Positions 16,243 through 25,170 are shown, numbered from the stretch's first letter. The stretch is 64,000 nt of DNA from Streptomyces sp. NBC_01454 (GCF_036227565.1 NZ_CP109461.1:558001-622000); one strand, 5' to 3'. Program-made: numbers and translations. The notes: generated by a model from the sequence alone, not told the origin.

Positions 16243-19200
16243 GTGGGTAGGCACGCCCGCCCAGGACCGCCGGACCAACCGTCCCGTGCGGTCCCGAGCA
16301 TCGACCCCGACGATCTGCTCGCCCCGTATCACCGGCGCAGGCGCGCACCGATGGACGTCTACCGTCGGCACCGGCCCGTCGGCGGCGGGGCCAGCCACGT
16401 GCGGCCCGAGGAACCGCGGGTTCTGGAGTCCTGGGACGGCTTCGCGTACCTACCCGAAGGCACCGCGCCGAACCTCGCGGCCGCGCAAGCCTGGGCGGCC
16501 GCGGGCCGGCGCAGGGCGGGTAGGCCATCGGCTCGATCGCCCCGTGGGGATCTGGGCGAAAACGGCCTCTCCACGGACGGGAATCCGGATCATGGAGGGG
16601 TGGAGGACTGGTACGACTGCAGCGACCCGGCCGAACTGCGCATCCGCCTCGATGTGGCGCTCGAGGAGAACGCCGAACTACGCGCGGAGCTCGCCGAGGT
16701 GCGCGCCGAGAACCTGCGCCTGCGCAGCCGCCCGGGAGTTCCCGCAGCCGACGCGCCGCGGGCGCTGCCACCGGTCCCCGAGCCTCCCGCACCGGTCATT
16801 ACGGAAGGCGGGCACGGGCTGCCGTACGCGGACGCGACCTCCGGCACGGAGGCAAAGATCGCGCTGTTCCGGGCCCTGTTCGCCGGCCGCGAGGATGTCT
16901 ACGCCACCCGGTGGGTGAGCGCGAAGACGGGCCGGACGGGCTGGAGCCCCGCAGAGGACAACCCGTTCGCAAAGAACAAGAACGATGCCGAGCGGGTGTT
17001 CTGGCCGCTGACCGACAGAGCCGTCTACAACCACCTCTCCCGCCCCGAGCCCGGCGCCCGGGAGACCCACCTGGGGCTGTACCCACTGCTGGCAGACGAC
17101 ACCTGCCGCCTCCTTGCCGTCGACTTCGACGGCAAGGACGGCAGCGACTGGCGCGGCGACGCGGCCGCCTACGCCTCCGCCTGCCACGACGCCGGTGTCC
17201 CCGCCCTGCTCGAGGTCTCCCGCTCCGGGGCCGGCGCCCACGTATGGACCTTCTTCACCGCCCCCGTCGCCGCGTTCACCGCCCGCACGCTGGGGATGGC
17301 GCTGCTGCGCCGGGCGATCGACGTCCGCGGACAGATGACGCTGTCCAGCTACGACCGGCTCTTCCCCGCCCAGGACCTACTGCCGACGAACGCCAAGGGC
17401 AACGCCCGGTTCGGCAACCTGATCGCGCTCCCGCTGCAGGGGGCTTCCCGACTCAAGGGCACCACGGTGTTCTGCGACCCGCAGACCTGGGAGCCGTACC
17501 CCGACCAGTTCGCCCGCCTGTCCCAGGTCGAGCGGCTCTCCCCGACCCAAGTCGAGGCGCTCGTCGGCAAGCTCGGCGAGGTCAAGGCGGGCCCGTCGGC
17601 GACCGCGCCGGTCCTGCCGCCCAAGCCCCGGCGGCGCGCTCTGGGCAAAGCCCCCGAGGTCGTCGAGGCGCGCTTGTCGGCGATGCTCGCGATCTCAACC
17701 AAGGGCCTACCGACAGCCTTGGTCGCCGCGCTCAAGCACACGGCGTCGTTCCACAACCCGGAGTTCTACCGCCGCCAGAGCCAGCGGTACTCCACCTGGG
17801 ACACCCCGCGCCTAGTCTGCTCCTTCGACGCCACCGACCCGGACTGGATCAAGCTGCCGCGCGGCCTGCGCGATGAAGCGGCCCAGCTCATCGCCGTCGC
17901 CGGCGGCACGCTCACGGTCACCAGCGAACTCCCGGACGTCGAGCCGATCAACGCCCGCTTCACCGGCGAGCTGACCGACGTGCAGGCCCGCGCGGTCGAC
18001 GCGGTCACGGACCACACCAGCGGGGTGCTCGTAGCGCCGCCGGGCTCGGGCAAGACGGTCATGGCCTGCGCGCTGATCGCCCACCACGAGACGCCCACCG
18101 CGATCATCGTCAACCGCTCCGAGCTGCTGTCCCAGTGGCAGGACCGCCTGGCCACATTCCTCGAACTCGACGAGGGCCGCGTCGGTTCCCTGGGAGCGGG
18201 CAAGGACCGCCGCGGCCACGTGGTCGACCTGATCATGCTCCAGACGCTCAGCCACCGCGACGCCCCAGACGGCCTGCTGAACGGCTACGGCCTGGTGGTC
18301 GTCGACGAGTGCCACGCCGTGGGCGCACAGGGCGCCGAAGCCGCGATCCGCAAGGCCCGCGCCCCACGCTGGATCGGCCTGTCGGCAACCCCATACCGGG
18401 CGGATCAGATGGATCCGCTGATCACCATGCAGTGCGGACCCATCCGGCACGAGATCGCCGACACCAGCACCTTCACCAAGCACCTCATCGTCCACCCCAC
18501 CCCGTTCACCACCGACGAGCCAGGCAACGACGGAGCCTCCTTCCAGGCGATCTACACCGAACTCGCCGCGAACTCCGACCGCAACACCCAGATCGCTGCC
18601 GACATCGCCGACGCCGCCCGGCGCGGACGATGCAGCCTGGCCCTGACCAACCGCGTCGAACACCTCCACCAACTCGCCACCGCCCTCGCCACACACGGCA
18701 TCGAACCCCTGCTCCTGCACGGCGGCATGCCGCCGGCCGAACGGGCCCGCGTCCGCGCCCGCCTGACCGACGAGGCGACTACCCCGCTGGTGCTGCTGGC
18801 CATCGACAAGCTCGCCGGCGAGGGCTTCGACGCCCCCAAGCTCGACACCCTGTTCCTCACCAGCCCGATCTCCTTCAAGGGACGCGTGATCCAGCAGGTC
18901 GGCCGGATCATGCGCAACACCGAGTCGAAGAAGTCCCACGTCGAGGCGCACGACTACATCGACGCGGACGTGCCCTGGCTGGAACGCATGCACCACAAGC
19001 GGCGCCGCATCCTCGAACGCCGCGGCTTCACCGCCACCACCCCCGAGAACCTGCCCCAGCCGCCCGCCTACCACCCCGTTGTCCCCGCACGCCGCCGACC
19101 AGAGCCCTCACGAACCGCGACGAGACCGCCGGTGGCCGAGGTGCGGCGGTGGGCCAAGGACCAGGGCATGGACGTGCTACCGCGAGGCCGACTCCGCAGC

Positions 19201-19254
19201 GACATCTGGGACACCTGGCATGAGGCCCATCCCCAGGCACAGCCGGTCAGCTGA
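16243..19254 (+). CDS. TOTE-type primase-helicase with an Lsr2-like C-terminal domain
   Basis: A 1003-aa fusion. Residues 1-150 are poorly conserved, ending in a coiled coil (RLDVALEENAELRAELAEVR). Residues about 200-400 form the archaeo-eukaryotic primase domain of TOTE-type conflict systems: FRALFAGREDVYATRWV, the metal motif LAVDFDGKD, then VSRSGAGAHVWTFF. A superfamily 2 helicase follows: Walker A APPGSGKTVMA (about 598-606), DECH box VVVDECHAVG, SATPYRAD, and motif VI QQVGRIMRN. The tail (VAEVRRWAKDQGMDVLPRGR, then LRSDIWDTWHEAHP) looks like an Lsr2 DNA-binding domain. GTG start with GAGGAGAGG upstream. TOTE proteins are proposed anti-mobile-element factors; here it may defend the plasmid or act in its replication. 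Confidence 0.88.
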   Translation: MGRHARPGPPDQPSRAVPSIDPDDLLAPYHRRRRAPMDVYRRHRPVGGGASHVRPEEPRVLESWDGFAYLPEGTAPNLAAAQAWAAAGRRRAGRPSARSPRGDLGENGLSTDGNPDHGGVEDWYDCSDPAELRIRLDVALEENAELRAELAEVRAENLRLRSRPGVPAADAPRALPPVPEPPAPVITEGGHGLPYADATSGTEAKIALFRALFAGREDVYATRWVSAKTGRTGWSPAEDNPFAKNKNDAERVFWPLTDRAVYNHLSRPEPGARETHLGLYPLLADDTCRLLAVDFDGKDGSDWRGDAAAYASACHDAGVPALLEVSRSGAGAHVWTFFTAPVAAFTARTLGMALLRRAIDVRGQMTLSSYDRLFPAQDLLPTNAKGNARFGNLIALPLQGASRLKGTTVFCDPQTWEPYPDQFARLSQVERLSPTQVEALVGKLGEVKAGPSATAPVLPPKPRRRALGKAPEVVEARLSAMLAISTKGLPTALVAALKHTASFHNPEFYRRQSQRYSTWDTPRLVCSFDATDPDWIKLPRGLRDEAAQLIAVAGGTLTVTSELPDVEPINARFTGELTDVQARAVDAVTDHTSGVLVAPPGSGKTVMACALIAHHETPTAIIVNRSELLSQWQDRLATFLELDEGRVGSLGAGKDRRGHVVDLIMLQTLSHRDAPDGLLNGYGLVVVDECHAVGAQGAEAAIRKARAPRWIGLSATPYRADQMDPLITMQCGPIRHEIADTSTFTKHLIVHPTPFTTDEPGNDGASFQAIYTELAANSDRNTQIAADIADAARRGRCSLALTNRVEHLHQLATALATHGIEPLLLHGGMPPAERARVRARLTDEATTPLVLLAIDKLAGEGFDAPKLDTLFLTSPISFKGRVIQQVGRIMRNTESKKSHVEAHDYIDADVPWLERMHHKRRRILERRGFTATTPENLPQPPAYHPVVPARRRPEPSRTATRPPVAEVRRWAKDQGMDVLPRGRLRSDIWDTWHEAHPQAQPVS

Positions 19255-19492
19255 TCCGGTGCGTCTCGACGAGTTCAGAGCCGATAGCGTGCCGAGATGG
19301 GCTCGCGGCGCCTCGTTCTGGAATCCGACAACGACCGTTCCGACAGAGGGCTTGACTAGTGAATGGTCCACACCGCGGAGTGCAGTACAGGCCGAAGTAC
19401 ACCGGGTCCTGGGCGCGGAGGCCCAGACCCTTGCCGCACGTCTTGCAGCGCTGCCGGGCGGGGGAGAGCTTCTCCTTGCTCGTCGTGGTCAT
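19247..19492 (-). CDS. Small zinc-ribbon protein
   Basis: An 81-aa protein with paired cysteines (RCKTCGKGLG at about 15, LYCTPRC at about 35) that can hold one zinc ion, and a basic, Arg-rich tail. ATG 19492 overlaps the stop of the upstream 389-aa gene (ATGA). It ends 8 bases inside the helicase gene on the other strand. It is the third member of a coupled minus-strand operon; the role is unknown. Confidence 0.6.
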   Translation of the reverse strand: MTTTSKEKLSPARQRCKTCGKGLGLRAQDPVYFGLYCTPRCGPFTSQALCRNGRCRIPERGAASPSRHAIGSELVETHRIS

Positions 19493-20658
19493 CGAATCGG
19501 CCGTCCTTCCCGCTCGCGTTCAAGCTTCAGCTGCTTCCTGGTCGCCTCCCGGGCCTTGTCCCGGAGGTAGATCGCCTCCTTGTGCGTGATCGGTGCGTCG
19601 TGGAGGTTGTGCGAGCCCCGCAGGAAGTTCTCCGTACGGTCGGCGATGGAGTACGCCAGCGCCTGCTCGACCACCGCGCTGGTCTGGCGCACCTCGCTCA
19701 ACTCGTCGCGCAGCTTGCGCAGCAACCCGTCCCGCTCGCGTTCAGCGGCCTCGATGTTCGCCAGGCGTGCCACCACGCTGCCCAGCAGCGGGTCGCGGGA
19801 GCGGAACAGCTCGACGGCACGCTCGGTGGCAGGATCGGCATCAAGGTGCAGGTCGAGCTGTGCCAGCAGGAACGCCGTCACCAGCGTGCCCTGGCTCAGC
19901 CGCTGGCTGAACTCCCGAGCAGTGCTGTCGCTCACGCCCAGCTCACGGACTGCGGCTGCTCGCAGCTGCTCCCGCAGCGCGTTCATGATGCTCTCGGGCA
20001 GTGCCTTGATGTGCGGCTGGCTCTGCACGCCGGCGAGCCGGAAGCCCGACTGGGGGAGCGTGGAGGTCTCGGCTGTGCTGCCCGAGCCCCCCTTCGAGGC
20101 CGCGCTCTGCACGGCGTCCTGATGGTCGGTGAGCTGCAGCGATCCGGGCGATACATGCTTGGGTTCATCCGGTGCGGCGGCGACGTCATGAGCAGCGACT
20201 TCGGCTGTAGCGGCGTCCTCGACGTCCGGCTGTGCCCCGGGAGCCGGAACAGCATCGGCCGCAGGGCCCGCTGGCGCACCGCCCGGGAGCACCCCTTCGG
20301 CGGCGTTCTGTCCGCCGCCGGCACCACCACGCTGACTGGATCCGCCGGCCCGCTCGGAGTCGCCGGCGTCAGGCTCGTAGTCCGGCTCCAGGTCCAGGCG
20401 ATCCTCTTCGGCGTCCTCATCGAGATCAGCCTGCAGACTTTCAAACCCAGGTTGAGAGTCGACGTCGCCGGCCTCATCAAGCTGCTCCTCCGGATCAGGC
20501 GTTGCCACCTCAGGCTCAGACTGTGCCGCCTGGGCCTGGACGCGCTTGAGCTCCTCGCTCCCGCCGCGCCGGTAGGCGTCGAGGAAGGACGTGTCCACCT
20601 CCATCACCTCGTCGGTGGGCGTGGCCGCTTCCAGCATCTCTGCGAAGTCCCGGCTCAT
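19489..20658 (-). CDS. Acidic/coiled-coil protein, second gene of the RHH operon
   Basis: A 389-aa protein. Residues 1-200 are acidic, Ala/Gly/Pro rich and probably disordered. Residues about 215-389 are helical with a coiled coil (VVARLANIEAAERERDGLLR, then KLRDELSEVRQTSAVVEQAL) and end in a basic helix (EAIYLRDKAREATRKQLKLE). It starts in the last codons of the ribbon-helix-helix gene (ATGA-type overlap). Together they resemble accessory proteins for plasmid mobilisation or segregation, but no relaxase or ParA is encoded nearby, so this is only a suggestion. Confidence 0.65.
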   Translation of the reverse strand: MSRDFAEMLEAATPTDEVMEVDTSFLDAYRRGGSEELKRVQAQAAQSEPEVATPDPEEQLDEAGDVDSQPGFESLQADLDEDAEEDRLDLEPDYEPDAGDSERAGGSSQRGGAGGGQNAAEGVLPGGAPAGPAADAVPAPGAQPDVEDAATAEVAAHDVAAAPDEPKHVSPGSLQLTDHQDAVQSAASKGGSGSTAETSTLPQSGFRLAGVQSQPHIKALPESIMNALREQLRAAAVRELGVSDSTAREFSQRLSQGTLVTAFLLAQLDLHLDADPATERAVELFRSRDPLLGSVVARLANIEAAERERDGLLRKLRDELSEVRQTSAVVEQALAYSIADRTENFLRGSHNLHDAPITHKEAIYLRDKAREATRKQLKLEREREGRPIR

Positions 20659-21062
20659 CCGGGCTCACCGTCCTCGTCGTCCAAGAGGTAGTTGTCGCCG
20701 CGGGTGAGTCCGATCAGCGAGTCGAAGCCCGTGGTGACGACGCGTTCGAGGTTCGCCGAGTTCTTTGCCAGTGCCGCGACCTGGTCGACGAGCTCGTTGA
20801 GGCGCGCGATCTCCAGGGTCGGCAGGTCATAGTCGAGGTTCTCACGCCGGATCTTCTCGACCACCGCCTCGGCCACGTATTCGTTCACCGAGGAGAACCC
20901 GCGCTTGCCAGCCCAGTACTCCGCGCGCTGCTTGTCGTCCGAGCTCAGCCGGACGAACATGCCCTGGCGGCCATTACTGCTGCTCTGCGTCGCGCCCGGC
21001 CGCTTCTTCTTCGTGCCGGGCACGGGCTGTGTCGTCTTCTCCAACTCCTGTGTGACGGTCAT
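20655..21062 (-). CDS. Ribbon-helix-helix / MobC-like DNA-binding protein
   Basis: A 135-aa protein from ATG 21062, chosen because AGGAAG lies upstream; a longer in-frame start at 21131 lacks one. A basic N-terminus is followed by GMFVRLSSDDKQRAEYWAG and GFSSVNEYVAEAVVEKIRRE, a ribbon-helix-helix pattern. The helix LNELVDQVAALAKNSANLER recalls the C-terminus of MobC-type mobilisation proteins. It heads a three-gene coupled operon and is likely autoregulatory. Confidence 0.65.
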   Translation of the reverse strand: MTVTQELEKTTQPVPGTKKKRPGATQSSSNGRQGMFVRLSSDDKQRAEYWAGKRGFSSVNEYVAEAVVEKIRRENLDYDLPTLEIARLNELVDQVAALAKNSANLERVVTTGFDSLIGLTRGDNYLLDDEDGEPG

Positions 21063-21309
21063 GCGCGACCACTTCCTGACTTGTTCAACTGATCTATGAA
21101 GCCATCTTGTCAATGTGACTCTATAAGTCATCTGTGCTCTTTGTGCTTCGGCTTAAATGCCAGTAGAGACACAGCCGCGCTCAGTCAGTCTCAGTCAGTC
21201 CCCCTGGTGGCGCATCGCCGCAGCAGGTGGCCCTGCTCGATTCCCTTCCTGCGGGCGGGGTCAGCTGCTGTGGACCACATCCACCTTCGCGTGACGGCGA
21301 GAAGGGAAT

Positions 21310-21339
21310 GGACCCGGTGCGACATGTCGCACCGGGTCC
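21310..21339. terminator. 30-bp perfect palindrome
   Basis: GGACCCGGTGCGACA at 21310-21324 is followed directly by its reverse complement to 21339. It lies just past the lipoprotein stop and also faces the RHH promoter region. It may be a terminator hairpin or, being a loopless palindrome, a protein-binding site. No T run follows. Confidence 0.5.
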
Positions 21340-21363
21340 TTCGTCTATCTGATGGACTCCCGC

Positions 21364-22197
21364 TCAGGAGCCGGGCGCGGGACTCGGCGTCGCGTTCGTC
21401 GTGCAGTCGGCAAGCCCCTGGGTGAACCTCGGCGACTGCCAGATCGCCTTGTCCTTGTCGTTCGGCAGGTGTTCGATGATCGACCCGGTGCCGAGGGGTG
21501 CGCCGCTGGCGAAGAAGTGCAGCGCCTCCTGACTGAAGCCCGCGTCGTAGACCAGAGTCGACAGGCACTGGCCGGCCGCCGCGTAGGCCTTCTTCTGGCT
21601 CTCGTCCCGGGCGTAGGAGGAGAACATCGAGACCAGGCCCTTGGTGAGCTCGATGGACGAGTTGACCGGCTGATCTGCGCGGACCGGGTAGGCCGGCTTC
21701 AGGTTCAGCTTGCCAGCCGCAGGCTTCGCGGCTGCCTTCGGCGGCATGTAGCTCTGAGCCTTGGGGCTGCCGCTGTTCGAAAGTACAGCCTTGTCGATGC
21801 ATGCGTCGAAGTCCCCACGCAGCGACCGCGAGGCCAGGAGTGCAGCGTCGTCCTTGCTCACCTTGTTCAGTCCGTCGATGGCTGAACCGGTGTCGTCACC
21901 GCCGGTCTTGACCAGGTAGGCCAGCGCTTGTTCCGACATGCCGGCCTTCCGCACGGCGGCGGCCAAGCAGGCTCCTCCGTCCTTGCTGGAACTCCCGGTG
22001 CCCTGGAAGGCGAGCTTGTCCAGCGCCTCGTCGAGGGCCTTGTCGGTGACCTTGGCGGTGCTCACAGTCGGACTCGGGGTGGATGACGGCTGTGCCTGGG
22101 GTGTGCCGCCGCCGGAACATCCAACGAGCCCAACGCCCGCGGCCACAGCCAGCGTCACAGCAGAGATCCCAGCCTTTCTCGTCCTCCAGGTCTTCAT
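21364..22197 (-). CDS. Secreted lipoprotein, unknown function
   Basis: A 277-aa lipoprotein. The signal peptide is MKTWRTRKAGISAVTLAVAA followed by GVGLVGC, with a lipobox LVGC at about residue 27. A Ser/Thr/Pro linker comes next, then two similar helical halves, each with a Cys pair (GGACLAAAVRKAGMSEQALA and AAGQCLSTLVYDAGFSQEAL). The internal repeat suggests a duplicated domain. Start at ATG 22197 rather than 22227 because the signal peptide begins there. It is probably anchored outside the membrane; partner unknown. Confidence 0.75.
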   Translation of the reverse strand: MKTWRTRKAGISAVTLAVAAGVGLVGCSGGGTPQAQPSSTPSPTVSTAKVTDKALDEALDKLAFQGTGSSSKDGGACLAAAVRKAGMSEQALAYLVKTGGDDTGSAIDGLNKVSKDDAALLASRSLRGDFDACIDKAVLSNSGSPKAQSYMPPKAAAKPAAGKLNLKPAYPVRADQPVNSSIELTKGLVSMFSSYARDESQKKAYAAAGQCLSTLVYDAGFSQEALHFFASGAPLGTGSIIEHLPNDKDKAIWQSPRFTQGLADCTTNATPSPAPGS

Positions 22198-22227
22198 CGC
22201 CTCTCGCCCCGCCCCTCCTGTAGCCAT

Positions 22228-22249
22228 CCAGTCAGATCGGATCGACTGG
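22228..22249. promoter_or_regulatory. Inverted repeat upstream of the lipoprotein gene
   Basis: CCAGTC (22228-22233) and GACTGG (22244-22249) flank a GATCGGATC core, about 30 bases upstream of the lipoprotein start. It could be an operator. The surrounding bases are the most A+T rich nearby. Confidence 0.3.
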
Positions 22250-22387
22250 CCTTCGAGGGCATCCTATCTAAACGCCTATTGAATGACAGCCTGCAATGAG
22301 TCAGAATGCCGCGAGATAGGGGGTGGAGAGGGCGCGCCAAGCGGGGCTCGGGCGCGTAAGGCGCCTGCGGGTCTGTTTGGCGCTGGG

Positions 22388-22408
22388 GGATCAACGGAGT
22401 TGATCCGG
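22388..22408 (+). repeat. GATC hairpin family, copy a
   Basis: GGATCAAC, GGA loop, GTTGATCC, then GG. It is a perfect 8-bp stem with a 3-base loop, 100 bases upstream of the gene at 22508. It is one of seven related hairpins in this window (see findings). Confidence 0.75.
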
Positions 22409-22507
22409 AGGACTCTGTGGCACGTCATGTGCGTCTCGGCTGCGGGTGCCCCCCTGCCGGGAGGTGCTCGTCGGCTTCTCATCTCATCCCACGAAGGATC
22501 GCTCGCC

Positions 22508-22786
22508 ATGACTGCTCTTGCTCCTGCCCCGGCCACCGTCGACGCCGACCTGGTGACGCTCACGCTGCACGTGAGCGATGACCAGAAGACCTGGCACCCG
22601 ATCGCCTTCGACGGCGAGAGACCGGCCTATGTCGACAAGCAGGCCGCCGCCTGGCTCAAGGAACGGCCGGACCTCGCCGTCGAGATCGACGATTCGACCT
22701 GCTACGGCGAGTTCCCCAGAACCTTCAACGAGATGCTCGCGTCCGTCGCCCGCGACCGGCAGCTCGTGCAGGTGCAGACGCTCTGA
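22508..22786 (+). CDS. Hypothetical protein
   Basis: A 92-aa acidic protein from ATG 22508 (GAAGGA upstream). The core reads DLVTLTLHVSDDQKTWHPIA and LAVEIDDSTCYGEFP, suggesting a small alpha/beta fold. Family not recognised. Confidence 0.6.
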   Translation: MTALAPAPATVDADLVTLTLHVSDDQKTWHPIAFDGERPAYVDKQAAAWLKERPDLAVEIDDSTCYGEFPRTFNEMLASVARDRQLVQVQTL

Positions 22787-22820
22787 CGCGCATCCGGCTT
22801 TCAGAACGAGAGGACCGACC

Positions 22821-23270
22821 ATGACTTTGTCTGCTGTGCAGGTCCCTGCGCCCATGAAGTCCGGGCCGGTCGTCTACGCCGACCAGCAGCTCCTGCATGT
22901 GCTCATCCGCCTGGCGCAGGGAGAGAACACCCTGGGACGTCGCACCTTCGAGCAGCGCCGCAGGGGCACCGACCCATCAGCTCCGCTCTACGAGCGCCGC
23001 TTCGGCAGCTGGAACCGCGCGGTGGAGCTCGCGGGTCTCGCCGTGACCGAACAACCCCAGCAGCTCCAGACTGCGACGACGAAGTGGACCCAGGAGCAGC
23101 TCATTGCCGCGATCCGGCAGTGCCTGCGGGAGACGGGATTCACGACGCTAGCGGCCTACGAGGCCTGGCGCACGGATCCGGCTGACCTGAAGGGTGATGT
23201 CCCGCCGGCCACCACCATCCGCTTCCGGATGGGCAGTTGGTCGCGGGCCACAGGGCTGGCTTGCGGCTGA
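22821..23270 (+). CDS. Protein with two homing-endonuclease-associated repeats
   Basis: A 149-aa protein from ATG 22821 (GAGAGGACC upstream). Two repeats of the 'homing endonuclease associated repeat' type (HNH_repeat) are seen: one ends RRFGSWNRAVELAGL, the other ends FRMGSWSRATGLACG, each preceded by an L..L..L helix and a T..(F/Y)E segment. Such repeats bind DNA and usually sit next to an HNH nuclease; no nuclease motif is present here. It may be a stand-alone DNA-binding factor. Confidence 0.72.
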   Translation: MTLSAVQVPAPMKSGPVVYADQQLLHVLIRLAQGENTLGRRTFEQRRRGTDPSAPLYERRFGSWNRAVELAGLAVTEQPQQLQTATTKWTQEQLIAAIRQCLRETGFTTLAAYEAWRTDPADLKGDVPPATTIRFRMGSWSRATGLACG

Positions 23271-23347
23271 GATCCATCGACATCTGCGACACCGTTCGGT
23301 CCCCGAATGGGGCGCTGAACCACAAGGATCTGGAAAAGGGAACTGTT

Positions 23348-23947
23348 ATGCCAACCGGAAAGCGGCCTCTCACGGGTCTTCGCGTACGAGTCCATGTGAA
23401 GGGTGAAACCGTGTATGGGCTCGCCAGGGTCCGCTACAGCGACGGTCACAAGCACGCTGGCCATTACGAGGTGGAGCGTGTCTCGGCTCCCCCGATTCTG
23501 GTTCCGTTCGGGGATGCCGAACCGGGGCCGAACGCCGATCAGATTCCGCCTGGGGTGGAATTTCCGGATCGTCGTGTGGCCTATCGCCCGCTGTTTGCTG
23601 AGTCGGGAGTCAAGGAGACATCCGCCAGAGTCTCTGGTGCAAACGTTATCTTCCCCGGAAACATGGAAAGCCTCCGGGAACTGATCGCGCTTGTCCAATC
23701 GGGCTGGACCGTGCACTGGACCAGTCACGAGGCCAACGAGTTCCGGGGGCAACTGAGCGTTGCCGAAGTCAGTGCATCCGAAGTGAGGGTGAATCCGACC
23801 AAGGGAGCGCCGAGCCGGTACACATGGCCACTGGAAGGTGACGATTTCACCATCGAGGGTACCGCCATCACCAAGTACAAGGCTGACCATGCGTACACCG
23901 GCGGTCGAGCGTCCACGCTGACGCTGCGGTTCGAAGCACCGCGCTAA
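23348..23947 (+). CDS. Hypothetical protein
   Basis: A 199-aa protein from ATG 23348 (GGAAAAGGGAA upstream). It is beta-rich: GLRVRVHVKGETVYGLARVR at the start and RYTWPLEGDDFTIEG near the end. Base composition is visibly less G+C rich than its neighbours, suggesting a different origin. Family not recognised. Confidence 0.65.
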   Translation: MPTGKRPLTGLRVRVHVKGETVYGLARVRYSDGHKHAGHYEVERVSAPPILVPFGDAEPGPNADQIPPGVEFPDRRVAYRPLFAESGVKETSARVSGANVIFPGNMESLRELIALVQSGWTVHWTSHEANEFRGQLSVAEVSASEVRVNPTKGAPSRYTWPLEGDDFTIEGTAITKYKADHAYTGGRASTLTLRFEAPR

Positions 23948-24048
23948 CCAACAGTCCTGGAGAGACATCAAGGTCTCCTAGTTCGGTGCGAGTCCGGCTA
24001 GGGAACTCAATCCCTCGATTTCCGGGGGCGATTGGAAAGGGGAGGAAC

Positions 24049-24810
24049 ATGTCCGAGGAAGTTCTCGAAGAGTGGGGCAGGCAGCAGCTTGGCTCCCTGC
24101 ACGACGAGCCTCCGTACCACGACAATCCGGATGGCGTGCCGGAGCCTGAACCGAGTACGGCTCAGGTGTGCTGGACCGAGAAGACCTCAAAGGGGAACCT
24201 TGTGTCCGAACGCGACATCATCGACGTCCGCAAGCTTCCGCCCTACTACAAGGCCGACCTCAACCATCTGCTGCCGGTGGAGCAGTCGTTGCACGGTCGC
24301 CATGAACTGATCATCGGCGGCATCACCCGGTACCGCGCAGGCATTGAGTACTACGCACCGATTGCCCCCACCGAAGACGGAAGGCTCCGGGGCGGCACAC
24401 TCACCCTGAGCGAGGCGCAGGCCCGCGATATCTACGCTCAGCTCGGCGAGCTGTTCAAGCGTTGGGACCTGGAGAACGAGCGTGAGGCCGAATGGTCGAG
24501 CCACCCACACTTCAGTGCCTGGATGACCTACGGCACCGGTCACCTCTCTCAGCCACACATGGATGTTTCGGTATGGCAGGACAAGCTGACCGGCGAGCAC
24601 CCGGGGGACGAGCGGGCATGGTCGCCCGACTATGACATGCCTGCTACGTTCAGCGAGCGCACCACGATCGCCGCCAAAGGCGGAGACCCCGAGGACGGCA
24701 GGCGCGAGGCTGAGCTGCTTCTGAGCGATGCCGGGTGGCGAGTGATCGGCGAATGGCGAGACGCCGACGACATGGCGCTGATCGTTAGCGTCGCCCGCAC
24801 AAAGGACTGA
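24049..24810 (+). CDS. Hypothetical protein
   Basis: A 253-aa acidic protein from ATG 24049, chosen for the GGGGAGG directly upstream. The middle (VEQSLHGRHELIIGGITRYR, ALSEAQ-like helix, SWMTYGTGH region) has no motif I recognise. The C-terminus is DAGWRVIGEWRDADDMALIV. Weak G+C bias like the preceding gene. Confidence 0.6.
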   Translation: MSEEVLEEWGRQQLGSLHDEPPYHDNPDGVPEPEPSTAQVCWTEKTSKGNLVSERDIIDVRKLPPYYKADLNHLLPVEQSLHGRHELIIGGITRYRAGIEYYAPIAPTEDGRLRGGTLTLSEAQARDIYAQLGELFKRWDLENEREAEWSSHPHFSAWMTYGTGHLSQPHMDVSVWQDKLTGEHPGDERAWSPDYDMPATFSERTTIAAKGGDPEDGRREAELLLSDAGWRVIGEWRDADDMALIVSVARTKD

Positions 24811-24919
24811 ATCGCCACTTCTAGGAGCTCGCAGCCTCTCTCCCGATCCGGTCGGGCATCCGAGCCATGGCAGGGCGACCAGCCTGCTCGGTGGGGCGCA
24901 TCCGCCGCGCCTCCAGCGG

Positions 24920-25057
24920 CTACACCCAGGAGGCGCCGCCGCCCCAGCCGATGCCGACCAGAACGTTGTAGTGCCAGCCGGGCAGGAAAATGTCCGGCCC
25001 CTTGGTGCGGACCTTCCGCAACGCCAAGAACCAGCGACTACGGACACGCTGTGTCAC
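24920..25057 (-). CDS. Possible 45-aa gene in an otherwise empty 360-base gap
   Basis: The 24811-25170 gap holds no clear gene. The best reading is a 45-codon minus-strand frame from GTG 25057 that ends FLPGWHYNVLVGIGWGGGAS followed by WV. Its composition is protein-like but the RBS is weak; it may be the tail of a lost gene. Nothing else is seen in the gap. Confidence 0.25.
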   Translation of the reverse strand: MTQRVRSRWFLALRKVRTKGPDIFLPGWHYNVLVGIGWGGGASWV

Positions 25058-25170
25058 CGCCCGCCGAGCCCGCGGACACCTCCGCACCGCTCAACTTTGA
25101 AGACCCCTCTTTTCGCGCTGTGCGCTGTCCAGCCCTGCGCAAATCCCACTACGACCGAGCCGAGGACCCC

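Noticed and set aside
19250..19264. Eighth GATC hairpin (CAGCTGATCCGG at the helicase stop)
   Set aside because: Only the right half matches; the left GATCAGC arm is missing, and the bases are part of the gene end.
21181..21200. TCAGTCAGTC tandem as an iteron
   Set aside because: Only two 10-base units with no further copies; too short to call.
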